From an uncultured Eubacteriales bacterium (GTDB lineage Bacteria; Bacillota; Clostridia; Peptostreptococcales; Anaerovoracaceae), in NCBI GenBank assembly GCA_900542295.1, contig UQNJ01000006.1, positions 47,523-111,522 of the forward strand: 64,000 bases of DNA. Direction: 5' to 3'. The stretch's first letter is position 1, and every line of letters begins with the position of its first letter. A model generated the notes under the pieces. It did no database searches. It was not told the DNA's origin and saw nothing but the letters and a program-made list of their open reading frames with translations. A program made the position numbers and the translations under genes. Below are positions 26,664 through 35,176 of the stretch, piece by piece.

Positions 26664-27357
26664 CCGTTTCGCTCCTGTTCAATAGACAAAGCGCAGCTCT
26701 TGCCGCATTTTGCTCAGCTTCCTTTTTGCTTTTTCCAACTCCCTCTCCAAGAATTCTGCCATCATATGAAAGATGAACAAAAAAAGTCTTGTTATGAGCC
26801 GGTCCTTCCTCTCTGTCGGTAGTATATGTTATTGAAATATTTTTTCCGCTTTTTTGAAGTTTTTCCTGTATTTCAGACTTATAGTCCGAAAACAATTTGC
26901 CTGCCACAGCCTCATCAACTATATCATTGAAAGTCCTTAGCACAAAGTTTCTTGTTATCTCGTAACCTCCGTCAAGATACAATGCACCTATTACAGCCTC
27001 CATGGCGTCTGCAAGTATGGAAGAACGATTTCGTCCTCCGGCCATTTCTTCGCCTCTGCCTATATACATGTAGCTTCCCAGATCAAAATTTCTGGCCGCT
27101 CTTGCGAGGGAATTCTCACATACTATCAGAGCTCTTGTTTTGGTCAGCTTTCCTTCTGCCTCTTTTTCCATTCTCTGAAAAAGTTCAGCGCTTACTATAG
27201 CGTCAAAAAAAGCGTCTCCAAGAAACTCAAGCCTTTCATTGTCCTGATGCTTTGTATTCTTTTCTCTGTTATACGAACTGTGAGTTAAGGCTCTTTCAAG
27301 ATATTTTCTGTTTTTAAACTTATATCCTATTTCATTTTCGAATCTTTTAATATTCAC
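26653..27357 (-). CDS. rnc: Ribonuclease III
   Basis: A 234-residue dsRNA endonuclease. The catalytic signature NERLEFLGDAFFD is near residues 40-52 and the second acidic set (DAMEAVIGALYLDGG) near 118. A C-terminal dsRBD (about 158-226) ends in GVGKSKKEAEQNAARAAL. It matures rRNA and cleaves structured mRNAs. It overlaps plsX upstream and smc downstream, each by 11 bases. Confidence 0.97.
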   Translation of the reverse strand: MNIKRFENEIGYKFKNRKYLERALTHSSYNREKNTKHQDNERLEFLGDAFFDAIVSAELFQRMEKEAEGKLTKTRALIVCENSLARAARNFDLGSYMYIGRGEEMAGGRNRSSILADAMEAVIGALYLDGGYEITRNFVLRTFNDIVDEAVAGKLFSDYKSEIQEKLQKSGKNISITYTTDREEGPAHNKTFFVHLSYDGRILGEGVGKSKKEAEQNAARAALCLLNRSETDVF

Positions 27358-28363
27358 TTAAAGTAATCTCCTCTATCTCCAATACGGAATTCTGAATAAT
27401 ATCAACTACATTTTCAGAAACATAAGGAATTCCTTTGAGGATAGTATTTTTTACGGCATTTGCATTTGAAGAACCATGCATTTTTACTATAGGACCTTTT
27501 ACACCCAGGATAGGTGCTCCGCCATACTCGGAATAGTCAAATTCTTCTTTAAGTTCTTTAAGCTTATCCATTAAAAGCGCTGCTCCTAATTTTGCTTTCA
27601 CTCCGTCGGTAAATTTTCTTTTGATCACCTGAAGAATATTCCATGCAAGGCCTTCAGTCAGCTTAAGCAACACATTTCCGGTAAATCCATCTGTTACTAT
27701 AACATCACATGCTCCTTTTGGAACCTCTCTCGCCTCAACATTTCCTACAAAATTGAGATGGCTCTGTTCAAGCAGATCATATGCAGCCTTTGTAAGAGTT
27801 GAGCCTTTTGCCGCCTCTGCGCCTATATTAACAAGTCCCACTCTTGGATTTTCTCTTCCTATAACTTTTTCCATATAAATATTGCCCATTATTCCGAATT
27901 CCAGTAGATTGTTAGGTTTACAGTCTGCATTTGCTCCTGCATCTGCAAGCAAAGAAGGCTTCCCTCCAACTATAGGATATACACATGCTAACGCAGGTCT
28001 GTCTATACCTTGTATTCTTCCGAGTATAAACAATCCTCCTGCAAGTAAAGCTCCTGTAGAGCCCGCAGATATAAAAATATCTCCCTCTCCGCATTTGACC
28101 ATATTAAGACCTTTTACTATAGAGGAATCCTTTTTTGATCTTACAGCTCTTACCGGCGCTTCATCATTGGAAATCACTTCCGTTGCGTTTATAACGCTGA
28201 TTTTTTGACTGTCGTATTTATATTTTTTAAGTTCTGACAATATCAGTTCTTCACAACCTATGATTGCTATATGATGTTCTGTTTCTTTTGAAGCGAGTAC
28301 CGCACCCTCTACTACACAAGCAGGTGCATTGTCTCCTCCCATTCCGTCAAGTATAATTTTCAT
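27347..28363 (-). CDS. plsX: Phosphate acyltransferase PlsX
   Basis: A 338-residue enzyme making acyl-phosphate from acyl-ACP, the first step of the PlsX/PlsY route. The N-terminus MKIILDGMGGDNAP, and SAGSTGALLAGG and DGFTGNVLLK motifs, are typical. The ATG at 28363 has AAGGAGG ideally spaced; a longer frame at 28387 does not. It heads the core run. The acpP gene often found between plsX and rnc is absent: the two genes overlap. Confidence 0.96.
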   Translation of the reverse strand: MKIILDGMGGDNAPACVVEGAVLASKETEHHIAIIGCEELILSELKKYKYDSQKISVINATEVISNDEAPVRAVRSKKDSSIVKGLNMVKCGEGDIFISAGSTGALLAGGLFILGRIQGIDRPALACVYPIVGGKPSLLADAGANADCKPNNLLEFGIMGNIYMEKVIGRENPRVGLVNIGAEAAKGSTLTKAAYDLLEQSHLNFVGNVEAREVPKGACDVIVTDGFTGNVLLKLTEGLAWNILQVIKRKFTDGVKAKLGAALLMDKLKELKEEFDYSEYGGAPILGVKGPIVKMHGSSNANAVKNTILKGIPYVSENVVDIIQNSVLEIEEITLSEY

Positions 28364-28488
28364 AATATCCTCCTTATCATCGGGCACAATTATACATATT
28401 CTATATTATCACAAAGCTGCAAAAAAGCCAAATATAAATAACAATCAAGTTACTTCAAAGCCGAATAATTTCAGAGCAAAAACAAGCA

Positions 28489-28515
28489 AAACTCTGCTTC
28501 AAAGAAGCAGAGTTT
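28489..28515 (-). terminator. Terminator after the flavin reductase gene
   Basis: AAACTCTGCTTC pairs with GAAGCAGAGTTT around a three-base loop. On the minus strand it is followed by TGCTTGTTTTTGC. It insulates the plsX operon from the flavin reductase gene upstream. Confidence 0.75.
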
Positions 28516-28551
28516 ATATTAAATATCACAAATCTGTAACCGCAATACAAC

Positions 28552-29112
28552 TTATTTCAGTTTAAGGCCATCGCTAAACGCATTACCCACCTTTTCTCCG
28601 ATTTTTAAATAAGCATTGTTTACAGGATCGAAAACAATAGGATTAAACTTTGACGGAGCAACTTTACCGTTTTCATCTAATATTGATGTGTCCACACTGA
28701 CATTTACAATTTCTCCTACCATTCTGCAATTTTCAGGATCATAACTTATGAGATTGCATTCAACAGCCATAGGCAGTTCTTCAATAAGCGGTGCATCCAC
28801 AAAATCCGATTTCAGAGGATGGAATCCTGCCCTTTCAAACTTATCTGCAACTTTATTTCCCGAAACAATTCCTACATAATCGCAAGGAAGTACATGTGCT
28901 TCATCTGCCATGCTTACAGTAAAAGCCTTTCTTGACAAAATATTTTTAACAGTCTTGTGCCCTGCGCTCAGACACATGGTAAGCTCAGTATCGTTGCTTA
29001 TACCTCCCCAAGCTGCATTCATAGCATCAGGAATGCCGTTTTCATCATATGTAGCAATTATAAATACCGGCTGAGGGTATGTATAAGGTTTAGCTCCTAA
29101 ATTTTTTCTCAT
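28552..29112 (-). CDS. Flavin reductase-like FMN-binding protein
   Basis: A 186-residue protein of the flavoredoxin/flavin-reductase family (FMN-binding split barrel). The N-terminal PQPVFIIATYDENGIPDAMNAAWGG is the family's first conserved stretch (it binds FMN phosphate), and the GNKVADKF region follows near 105. Such proteins in anaerobes shuttle electrons via bound FMN; the partner is unknown. It stands alone between two terminators or promoters. Confidence 0.85.
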   Translation of the reverse strand: MRKNLGAKPYTYPQPVFIIATYDENGIPDAMNAAWGGISNDTELTMCLSAGHKTVKNILSRKAFTVSMADEAHVLPCDYVGIVSGNKVADKFERAGFHPLKSDFVDAPLIEELPMAVECNLISYDPENCRMVGEIVNVSVDTSILDENGKVAPSKFNPIVFDPVNNAYLKIGEKVGNAFSDGLKLK

Positions 29113-29251
29113 AATGTAGCCTCCTTAAGTTTTAGTTATATATATTATAAAAAGACACGGTTGTTAAGTCAAGCATCCCCAAAATTACCGGTACCTTCCG
29201 GCTGTTTTTTTACTTTTCTCTAAAATTATTCTTAAAGAAAGTTTCAGATCC

Positions 29252-29280
29252 TTGCACATGACAAGGCGCTGTGATATAAT
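29252..29280 (+). promoter_or_regulatory. Promoter of tRNA-Ala
   Basis: TTGCAC at 29252-29257 and TATAAT at 29275-29280 with a 17-base spacer, plus a TG one base before the -10. This is a strong vegetative promoter, 28 bases upstream of the tRNA. Confidence 0.85.
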
Positions 29281-29308
29281 GACCTCATAAATCATCATAT
29301 AAATATTT

Positions 29309-29384
29309 GGGGCATTGGCGCAGCTGGGAGCGCGTTTGACTGGCAGTCAAAAGGTCAGGGGTTCGAACCCCCTATGCTCCACCA
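29309..29384 (+). tRNA. tRNA-Ala (GGC)
   Basis: A complete 76-base cloverleaf with encoded CCA. The acceptor stem GGGGCAT pairs with ATGCTCC (one G-U). The anticodon stem TTTGA/TCAAA encloses the loop CTGGCAG, giving anticodon GGC. The T arm is GGGG-TTCGAAC-CCCC. A short terminator hairpin follows directly (AAATGGGC-TCT-GCCCATTT with six T). Confidence 0.95.
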
Positions 29385-29590
29385 AATTAAAATGGGCTCT
29401 GCCCATTTTTTCTGCTTTGTTTAGGGGGGTGAGAACCCGAGAGGGCGTGAAGCGGATACCAGCAAGTTCCGGTGAAACTTGCTGCCGCAAACGGTTCGAA
29501 GCGAAGCGAGAAAAAAGTATGCGAGCAAAGAGAGCATACGGTCGAACCCCCTATGCTCCACCAAATTAAAATGGGCTCTGCCCATTTTTT
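29363..29590. repeat. 49-bp direct repeat of the tRNA-Ala 3' end and terminator, bounding a 130-base insert
   Basis: The 49 bases 29363-29411 (T-arm, acceptor, CCA and terminator of tRNA-Ala) recur without change at 29542-29590. The bases between (29412-29541) contain two hairpins (AGCAAGTT…AACTTGCT and GTATGC…GCATAC) and no gene. Duplication of a tRNA 3' end is what integrases leave at attachment sites, so this looks like a minimal or decayed integrative unit. The second copy lacks the rest of the tRNA. Confidence 0.75.
29390..29411 (+). terminator. Terminator of tRNA-Ala
   Basis: AAATGGGC-TCT-GCCCATTT followed by a run of six T, six bases after the tRNA CCA. A second identical copy is at 29569-29590 as part of the direct repeat. 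Confidence 0.85.
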
Positions 29591-29614
29591 GATTTTAATC
29601 ATGAGGATTTCAAG

Positions 29615-30094
29615 ATGATACAGCACCCTTTTCCGCCGCTTTATGACAGGAATTCAAAAATACTCATATTAGGCTCTTTTCCATCAGTTAAATCAAGAGA
29701 GCAAATGTTTTTTTACGGTCACCCACAAAACCGTTTCTGGAAAGTAACATCTGCCGTTTTCCGATGTGAAATTCCAAGGACTATTGAAGAAAAAAGTTTA
29801 TTTCTCATTTCAAACGGTATTGCATTATGGGATGTTGTTGCATCCTGCGATATAACCGGCAGTTCTGACAGCTCAATAAAAAATGTCATTCCAAACGATC
29901 TGTCTCCGATTTTAAACAATGCTCAAATATCGGCAATTTTCACCAATGGAAAAACTGCCGAAAAATATTACAAAAAATATACCGAAAAAATTACAGGCAT
30001 TAAGTCCGTGTGTCTGCCTTCGACTTCACCTGCAAATGCGGCATGGTCAACAGAAAAACTCATAGATGCATGGAAAATTATCAGAATCAGATAA
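29615..30094 (+). CDS. DNA-deoxyinosine glycosylase (UDG superfamily)
   Basis: A 159-residue protein of the uracil-DNA glycosylase fold. It has the GSFPSVKSR motif near residue 22, FYGHPQNRFW near 33-42 and C-terminal LPSTSPANA near 137. These match the family-6 hypoxanthine/deoxyinosine glycosylases that remove deaminated adenine. ATG with GAGGA upstream. It starts 25 bases after the tRNA-derived repeat. Confidence 0.88.
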   Translation: MIQHPFPPLYDRNSKILILGSFPSVKSREQMFFYGHPQNRFWKVTSAVFRCEIPRTIEEKSLFLISNGIALWDVVASCDITGSSDSSIKNVIPNDLSPILNNAQISAIFTNGKTAEKYYKKYTEKITGIKSVCLPSTSPANAAWSTEKLIDAWKIIRIR

Positions 30095-30166
30095 TATCCA
30101 CATGAATAAACTGCCGCCATACGGGACAATATATCTCATAAAGATTTCATATCGGAGGAAAAGAAC

Positions 30167-30355
30167 ATGAAAGCAGCAGTTGACAGAAACGGATGTATAG
30201 GATGCGGTCTTTGCGCTGAAATATGCCCTGAGGTATTTGAAATACTTGACGATGGTCTTGCAGAAGCAACATCACAGCCTACTCGCTCAAATATCCACAA
30301 GGCTCACGAAGCAGCTGAAGGATGTCCTGTACAGGTCATAAAGGTAGACGACTAA
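30167..30355 (+). CDS. Small ferredoxin
   Basis: A 62-residue acidic protein with CIGCGLCAEICPEVF (CxxCxxCxxxCP) at the N-terminus and a distal GCP near residue 54. This is the mono-cluster [4Fe-4S] (or [3Fe-4S]) ferredoxin type, with two extra Cys that can form a disulfide. It is a low-potential electron carrier for fermentative enzymes. A GGAGG site precedes the ATG, and a terminator follows. Confidence 0.93.
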   Translation: MKAAVDRNGCIGCGLCAEICPEVFEILDDGLAEATSQPTRSNIHKAHEAAEGCPVQVIKVDD

Positions 30356-30380
30356 AATTCAAATTATAAGTTGACTAAAA

Positions 30381-30422
30381 AAACCGGTTTTATTACTCAG
30401 ATTAAGTAGATAAGCCGGTTTT
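30381..30422. terminator. Terminator after the ferredoxin gene
   Basis: AAACCGGTTTTA and TAAGCCGGTTT form an 11-pair stem with one G-U, followed on the plus strand by TTT. It lies between the ferredoxin gene and the convergent ABC permease gene, and an A-run before it could let it work in both directions. Confidence 0.75.
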
Positions 30423-30494
30423 TAATGTGAGCTTATATTACATCAGCAAAGCCTCTCGTATTTACAAGGCACCTGTACTACCTCATGCTTACAA

Positions 30495-32552
30495 TCAGCG
30501 GCTTTTTTCTTTTCCACCACTTACGATATTATAATAAGCGTTTGATGTTATTTTGTATACTATCATGTAGAATACCGCAAATATAATTACACTCACCGCT
30601 GATGTTATTATCAACAATTTAATATTATTTATTGAAAACAGCATTATCAAATTTTTTATCATAGGAAATGCGAACCCAAGATGCATAACTGCTACTGCAA
30701 GAGGCATCAAAAATACAGTCAGCATCTGAGAATGAATGCTTTTCTTTATATCCTTCTTTGTCATACCAACTTTCTGCATTATCTCGAAACGAGAGCGATC
30801 TTCATATCCCTCCGATATCTGTTTATAATAAATTATAAGAGTCGTAGCAAACAGAAATACTATGCTTAACATTATTCCAAGGAAGAACACTCCTCCGTAA
30901 AGCCCATAGAAGCCTGCCCTGTTCAGTTCAAGACTTTCTACCTCTATCCTCTTGAATTCATCCGTATTTTCCTTGTGAACAGCATATATCACATCGTTAA
31001 CTTCTTCTGCGATATCTATCTTCACTTCAGGTGAGGCATCGATATCCGTTCCATAGTACCATGAAACATTCAGAAGCTTAAAATCCTTATATGTCAGGTC
31101 TTTGAAAGGCTGAGTAATCTCCTCTATATCATCGGCAACAACCACCAGTGCCGGAATAATACTAACTGCTGCTTCACCGCCGACAGAAAAGCTTTCAATG
31201 TTTTTAACAACTTCATATGTTCTGCCTCCCGACATTGTAATATCATCATACTTATAAGGATTTTTTCCGTCATTGGCACCGTCATATATCATTACCTGTC
31301 CAGGTTTTAAATCCGCTTTGTTCCCTGTAAGCTTTTCATAATCTTCATCTGATATAAAATACCCTATCCTCATATCATCTGTAAGGCTTGCTCCCGTAAG
31401 CTTATCAATATCTATACTGAATAAATTTTCATTAAGAGTACCCTGTATAGACGCCGCTGCGTATTCTCTGACATTTTTACTTTCAGTATCATATTTTCCA
31501 ATAACATTTTCAACTGCTTGTCTGATTTCCCTCCTGCTCTCTAAAGAGCCCACTCCGTTATCCGAAAAGATCGTATATGTGCCTATATCGTTGGGATATC
31601 GTTTATTAAGGCTGTCCTCTGCTCCAAAATAAAGTGAAGCTGAGCCCGTTATCATGACCAGCACCATGGTTACAAGAATACATATAGACGCAAGTCCTGC
31701 ACCGTTTCTCTTCATTCTGTATGCCATCGAAGATACTGATACAAAATGAGCGGCCTTATAATAATATCCCTTGTTTTTCTGCAATGCACGACACATTACA
31801 ACAGAACCCGATATGAAAATCAGATTAGTTGCCACTATTACCATAGCTACAGCTACAAAGAAATACAGTAACGCCGATAACGGATTCTTGATGCTTACTG
31901 CCATATAATATGCACAAATCAGTATCACAAATCCACCAATACCTAACAGCCAGTTAGCTTTAGGCGGCTTTTCCCCCACATTGTCACTGCTTATCAGCGC
32001 CGCCGGATTGGCGGTATGTACCTGCCTCAATTCATTTAAAAAAATCAATATAAAAATCACTGCAAACAGAATCACTGTGTTTAAAATTGATTCAGCCGAT
32101 ACATTGAAACTGTATTCAGTTTCTGTTCCAAGCATGTTTACAAGACCAAGCTCTGCCATCTTTGAAAAGGCTAACCCCCCTAAAAGCCCTGTTACGATGG
32201 AAATAGCAGCTATCATAACGGTCTCCCAAAGAAGAATTCTCCCGATATTCTTTTTGTTCATTCCCAATATATTATATAGACCAAGCTCCTTTTTTCGCCT
32301 ACGCATAAGAAATGAATTAGTATAAAAGAGAAATATAAGAGAAAAAATCCCTATAACCCAGATACCCATGGTCAGCATCAGCTGTACCGATTCGCCGCCC
32401 CTCATACCGGTTATCTGCGGTGATGTTGCAAGGAAGGATATAATGTAATTCATCATTATCATTCCTGCACATGTAAAAATATACGGTAAATAGAGTTTTT
32501 TGTTTTTCTTTATACCGTTAGCTGCAAGATGAGGATAAAAGCCTGCTCTCAT
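30495..32552 (-). CDS. BceB-type ABC transporter permease
   Basis: A 685-residue FtsX-superfamily permease with the ten-helix BceB layout: one helix, three helices with FtsX motif (RRRKKELGLYNILGMNKKNIG near 80), a large extracellular domain between TM7 and TM8 (about 320-540), and a terminal group of three helices. BceAB systems sense and remove bacitracin, lantibiotics or similar peptides from lipid II-cycle intermediates, and signal flux to the partner kinase. It overlaps the ATPase gene stop by one base. Confidence 0.92.
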   Translation of the reverse strand: MRAGFYPHLAANGIKKNKKLYLPYIFTCAGMIMMNYIISFLATSPQITGMRGGESVQLMLTMGIWVIGIFSLIFLFYTNSFLMRRRKKELGLYNILGMNKKNIGRILLWETVMIAAISIVTGLLGGLAFSKMAELGLVNMLGTETEYSFNVSAESILNTVILFAVIFILIFLNELRQVHTANPAALISSDNVGEKPPKANWLLGIGGFVILICAYYMAVSIKNPLSALLYFFVAVAMVIVATNLIFISGSVVMCRALQKNKGYYYKAAHFVSVSSMAYRMKRNGAGLASICILVTMVLVMITGSASLYFGAEDSLNKRYPNDIGTYTIFSDNGVGSLESRREIRQAVENVIGKYDTESKNVREYAAASIQGTLNENLFSIDIDKLTGASLTDDMRIGYFISDEDYEKLTGNKADLKPGQVMIYDGANDGKNPYKYDDITMSGGRTYEVVKNIESFSVGGEAAVSIIPALVVVADDIEEITQPFKDLTYKDFKLLNVSWYYGTDIDASPEVKIDIAEEVNDVIYAVHKENTDEFKRIEVESLELNRAGFYGLYGGVFFLGIMLSIVFLFATTLIIYYKQISEGYEDRSRFEIMQKVGMTKKDIKKSIHSQMLTVFLMPLAVAVMHLGFAFPMIKNLIMLFSINNIKLLIITSAVSVIIFAVFYMIVYKITSNAYYNIVSGGKEKSR

Positions 32553-33313
32553 TATCTCTCACCTCCGGTGGCCAGTATTGTAAGCGTATCTGAAATTCTC
32601 TGATACATTTCACGGTTGCTCAAATCTCCCCTGTAAAGCTGGTGAAAAACTTCTCCGTCCCTGATAAACAGCACACGACTCGCATGGCTTGCCGCTTTTA
32701 CAGAATGTGTAACCATCAATATAGTCTGACCTGCTTCGTTGACCCTTGTAAAAAGACTCAACAGCTCATCCGTACTTTTAGAATCCAGCGCCCCTGTCGG
32801 CTCGTCTGCAAGAATAAGCTTCGGCTCTGTTATTAAAGCTCTTGCCACTGCCGCCCGCTGTTTCTGTCCCCCTGAAACCTCATAAGGATATTTTTTCAGA
32901 AGCTTTGATATTCCTAATTTTTCCGATATGGACTTTAATCTATTGTTCATCTCTTTGTATGTCTTTCCTGCAAGTACAAGCGGAAGATAAATATTATCTT
33001 CAAGGGAAAATGTGTCCAGAAGGTTAAAGTCCTGAAATACAAACCCCAGATTGTCTCTTCTGAAAGTAGCTATTTCCGACTCCTTTATGTTTGTAAGCTC
33101 TTTTCCGTCCAGACTTACCACACCTCGAGTCGGTTTATCAAGCGCCGCCAATATATTGAGCAGCGTAGTCTTTCCGGAGCCGGACTCTCCCATTATAGCT
33201 ACATACTCTCCTTCTTCAACACTGAATGTTACATTTTTGAGAGCTTCGACTTTATTACCGCCAAACCGGCTTGTGTATATCTTCTGTATACCATTTACTT
33301 CCAAAATACTCAT
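32552..33313 (-). CDS. BceA-type ABC transporter ATPase
   Basis: A 253-residue MacB/LolD-type ATPase. Walker A is GESGSGKTT near 43-51, the signature SGGQKQR near 148, and Walker B LILADEPTGALD near 168. It drives the adjacent permease. The ATG at 33313 has AGGAG eight bases upstream; a TTG at 33319 is in frame but unlikely. A candidate promoter lies 30-65 bases upstream (TTGCTT, 16 bases, TAAAAT), downstream of the BceR-type operator. Confidence 0.94.
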   Translation of the reverse strand: MSILEVNGIQKIYTSRFGGNKVEALKNVTFSVEEGEYVAIMGESGSGKTTLLNILAALDKPTRGVVSLDGKELTNIKESEIATFRRDNLGFVFQDFNLLDTFSLEDNIYLPLVLAGKTYKEMNNRLKSISEKLGISKLLKKYPYEVSGGQKQRAAVARALITEPKLILADEPTGALDSKSTDELLSLFTRVNEAGQTILMVTHSVKAASHASRVLFIRDGEVFHQLYRGDLSNREMYQRISDTLTILATGGER

Positions 33314-33358
33314 TTCCAAATTCTCCTTTTTCTGATTTCCTGTTCATTTTAGCAAAAA

Positions 33359-33395
33359 AGGAATTGAAAGCAAATTGATTCTGCTTACAATTCCT
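33359..33395 (-). terminator. Terminator between the kinase and ATPase genes
   Basis: On the minus strand AGGAATTG-T-AAGCA pairs with TGCTT-T-CAATTCCT, followed by TTTTTTGC. It probably ends the regulator/kinase transcript so that the transporter genes can be driven by their own regulated promoter. Confidence 0.75.
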
Positions 33396-33403
33396 AATCA
33401 TAA

Positions 33404-33421
33404 TCTTACATTTTTGTAAGA
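33404..33421. promoter_or_regulatory. BceR-type operator
   Basis: TCTTACA-TTTT-TGTAAGA, a perfect inverted repeat that contains the TNACA-N4-TGTAA consensus described for BceR-like response regulators. It lies between the kinase stop and the transporter genes, where target-promoter sites of this system are found. Confidence 0.8.
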
Positions 33422-33434
33422 AATATAACTTGCA

Positions 33435-34421
33435 TTATTCAAATTCCGGTTTTTCTCTTGAAATATCAAGAATCACAGTCGTACCACGATTCAATTCGGA
33501 CTCTATCTTTATTCCTATTCCCAAATTTGTGCATATGCGCTTAACAAGGTACAGCCCTATTCCGCTTGCTCTTTTGTCTTTTCTTCCGTTATAACCCGTA
33601 TAGCCGTTTTCAAATATTCTCGGTAAATCTTCAGGTGCAATGCCTATGCCTGTATCTTCAATATAAAGTTTATTATCCTTATAATATATAGAGATACTTC
33701 CTTGTCTTGTGTATTTAAGTGCATTTGATAAAATCTGTTCTATTACTGTCTGAAACCACTTTTCATCAGTTACAATATCTTCTGTTATTCCTTCATACCG
33801 CAGCTTTATCTTTCTGTTTATAAATTCCGAAGAAAATTTTTTAACGGAACATCTTATAATCTTATCAAGGCAGCAGCTTTCTATAACATAATCCGTATAA
33901 TCAGAATCAAGACGCAGAAATGTAAGCACCATCTCGACATACTGTTCAATTCTAAACAAATCTGCCGAAAGCTTTCTTGCTTCTCTGGAATCTCTGTTTT
34001 CCAGAGTCAGCCTCATTGAAGCGATAGGAGTTTTTATCTGATGTGCCCAAAGCGTATAATATTCTATCATGTTCTGATATTTTATATTCATAGAGGTTTC
34101 AAGCGTTTTATACTGCTCTCTCATACTTTCTATCACTTCCTGATAGTCCTCATCCTGATATGTATCAGGCTCAGGGAGTTCTTCAAGTAAAGAAAAATCT
34201 ATTCTGCGTATTTGCTCAAGGATTTTATGTTTTTTATATTCTTTGCTGTAATCTTTCCAAAACAGCAGTATTCCTGCCATAAGGCAAAGCACCGACGGAT
34301 ACATCACTGCTGCTGCAGGCAGGTGGTAAAGAACAAATGATACAATAAACAGCACTACAAATATAACAAATGCCAATATCGTTATTTTATGAGATTTCAA
34401 ATAAGCTTTAAAAAATTTCAT
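33435..34421 (-). CDS. BceS-type intramembrane-sensing histidine kinase
   Basis: A 328-residue kinase with two N-terminal transmembrane helices separated by only a few residues (about 13-55), so it has no real sensor domain. The H box AHQIKTPIASM is near 127-137, with N, G1 (DTGIGI) and G2 (ASGIGLYLVKR) boxes to the C-terminus. Kinases of this kind take their signal from the BceAB transporter. It follows the response regulator gene by 21 bases. Confidence 0.93.
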   Translation of the reverse strand: MKFFKAYLKSHKITILAFVIFVVLFIVSFVLYHLPAAAVMYPSVLCLMAGILLFWKDYSKEYKKHKILEQIRRIDFSLLEELPEPDTYQDEDYQEVIESMREQYKTLETSMNIKYQNMIEYYTLWAHQIKTPIASMRLTLENRDSREARKLSADLFRIEQYVEMVLTFLRLDSDYTDYVIESCCLDKIIRCSVKKFSSEFINRKIKLRYEGITEDIVTDEKWFQTVIEQILSNALKYTRQGSISIYYKDNKLYIEDTGIGIAPEDLPRIFENGYTGYNGRKDKRASGIGLYLVKRICTNLGIGIKIESELNRGTTVILDISREKPEFE

Positions 34422-34442
34422 ATTATCACTCTTTTAATCAAA

Positions 34443-35114
34443 TCAATCTATTATATACCCTATCCCAAATTTAGTAGTTATAAACTCATTTAATCCTGCA
34501 TTATCTAATTTTTTCTTCAATCTGCTCACATTTACGGTAAGCGTGTTTTCGTCAATAAAATTATCCGTTGCCCACAGCGTTTCCATAAGCTTCTCACGAC
34601 TTACAACAGATCCCTTATTTCCCATAAGTGTAAATAAAATGCTGTATTCATTTTTAGTAAGTGCTATCTTTTCATCACCGTATACTAAAGTTCTGTTACC
34701 TGTATTGAGCATTGCTCCTCTGTGTTCCAATACAGGCATAACGCTTCCGAAATCATATGTCCGGCGAAGTAAAGCCTGAATCTTAGCTATAAGAACATTT
34801 CCGTCAAAGGGTTTTGAAATAAAATCATCGGCACCCATATTCATTGCCATAACTATGTTCATGTTGTCCGAAGCTGATGAAATAAATATTATAGGAACTT
34901 TTGAGACTTTTCTTATCTCGCTGCACCAGTGATAACCGTCAAAAAAAGGCAGTGTTATATCCATCAAAACTATATGAGGCTCAAGTTGAGCAAATTCTGC
35001 CATGACATTTCTCAGATCCGAAGCACATTTTGCTTCTATACCCCAGCTTTCCGCACGATTTTGAACTTCCTGAGCTATACCTGTGTCATCTTCTACTATA
35101 AAAAGCTTGTACAT
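34443..35114 (-). CDS. BceR-type response regulator
   Basis: A 223-residue OmpR-family regulator. The receiver domain has acidic EDD (residues 8-10), phospho-acceptor D in VLMDITLPFFDGY near 52, and K in SKPFDG near 101. The C-terminal winged helix contains LTKNEYSILFTLMGNKG and ENTLTVNVSRLKKKL. I take the ATG at 35114, with GAAGG eight bases upstream. It is the first gene of the Bce module and probably binds the operator at 33404-33421. Confidence 0.93.
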   Translation of the reverse strand: MYKLFIVEDDTGIAQEVQNRAESWGIEAKCASDLRNVMAEFAQLEPHIVLMDITLPFFDGYHWCSEIRKVSKVPIIFISSASDNMNIVMAMNMGADDFISKPFDGNVLIAKIQALLRRTYDFGSVMPVLEHRGAMLNTGNRTLVYGDEKIALTKNEYSILFTLMGNKGSVVSREKLMETLWATDNFIDENTLTVNVSRLKKKLDNAGLNEFITTKFGIGYIID

Positions 35115-35176
35115 TTTCATCACCTTCATGAATAAAAGAGCTGTATATTAAATTTAAAACAGCTCTTTAAGATAAA

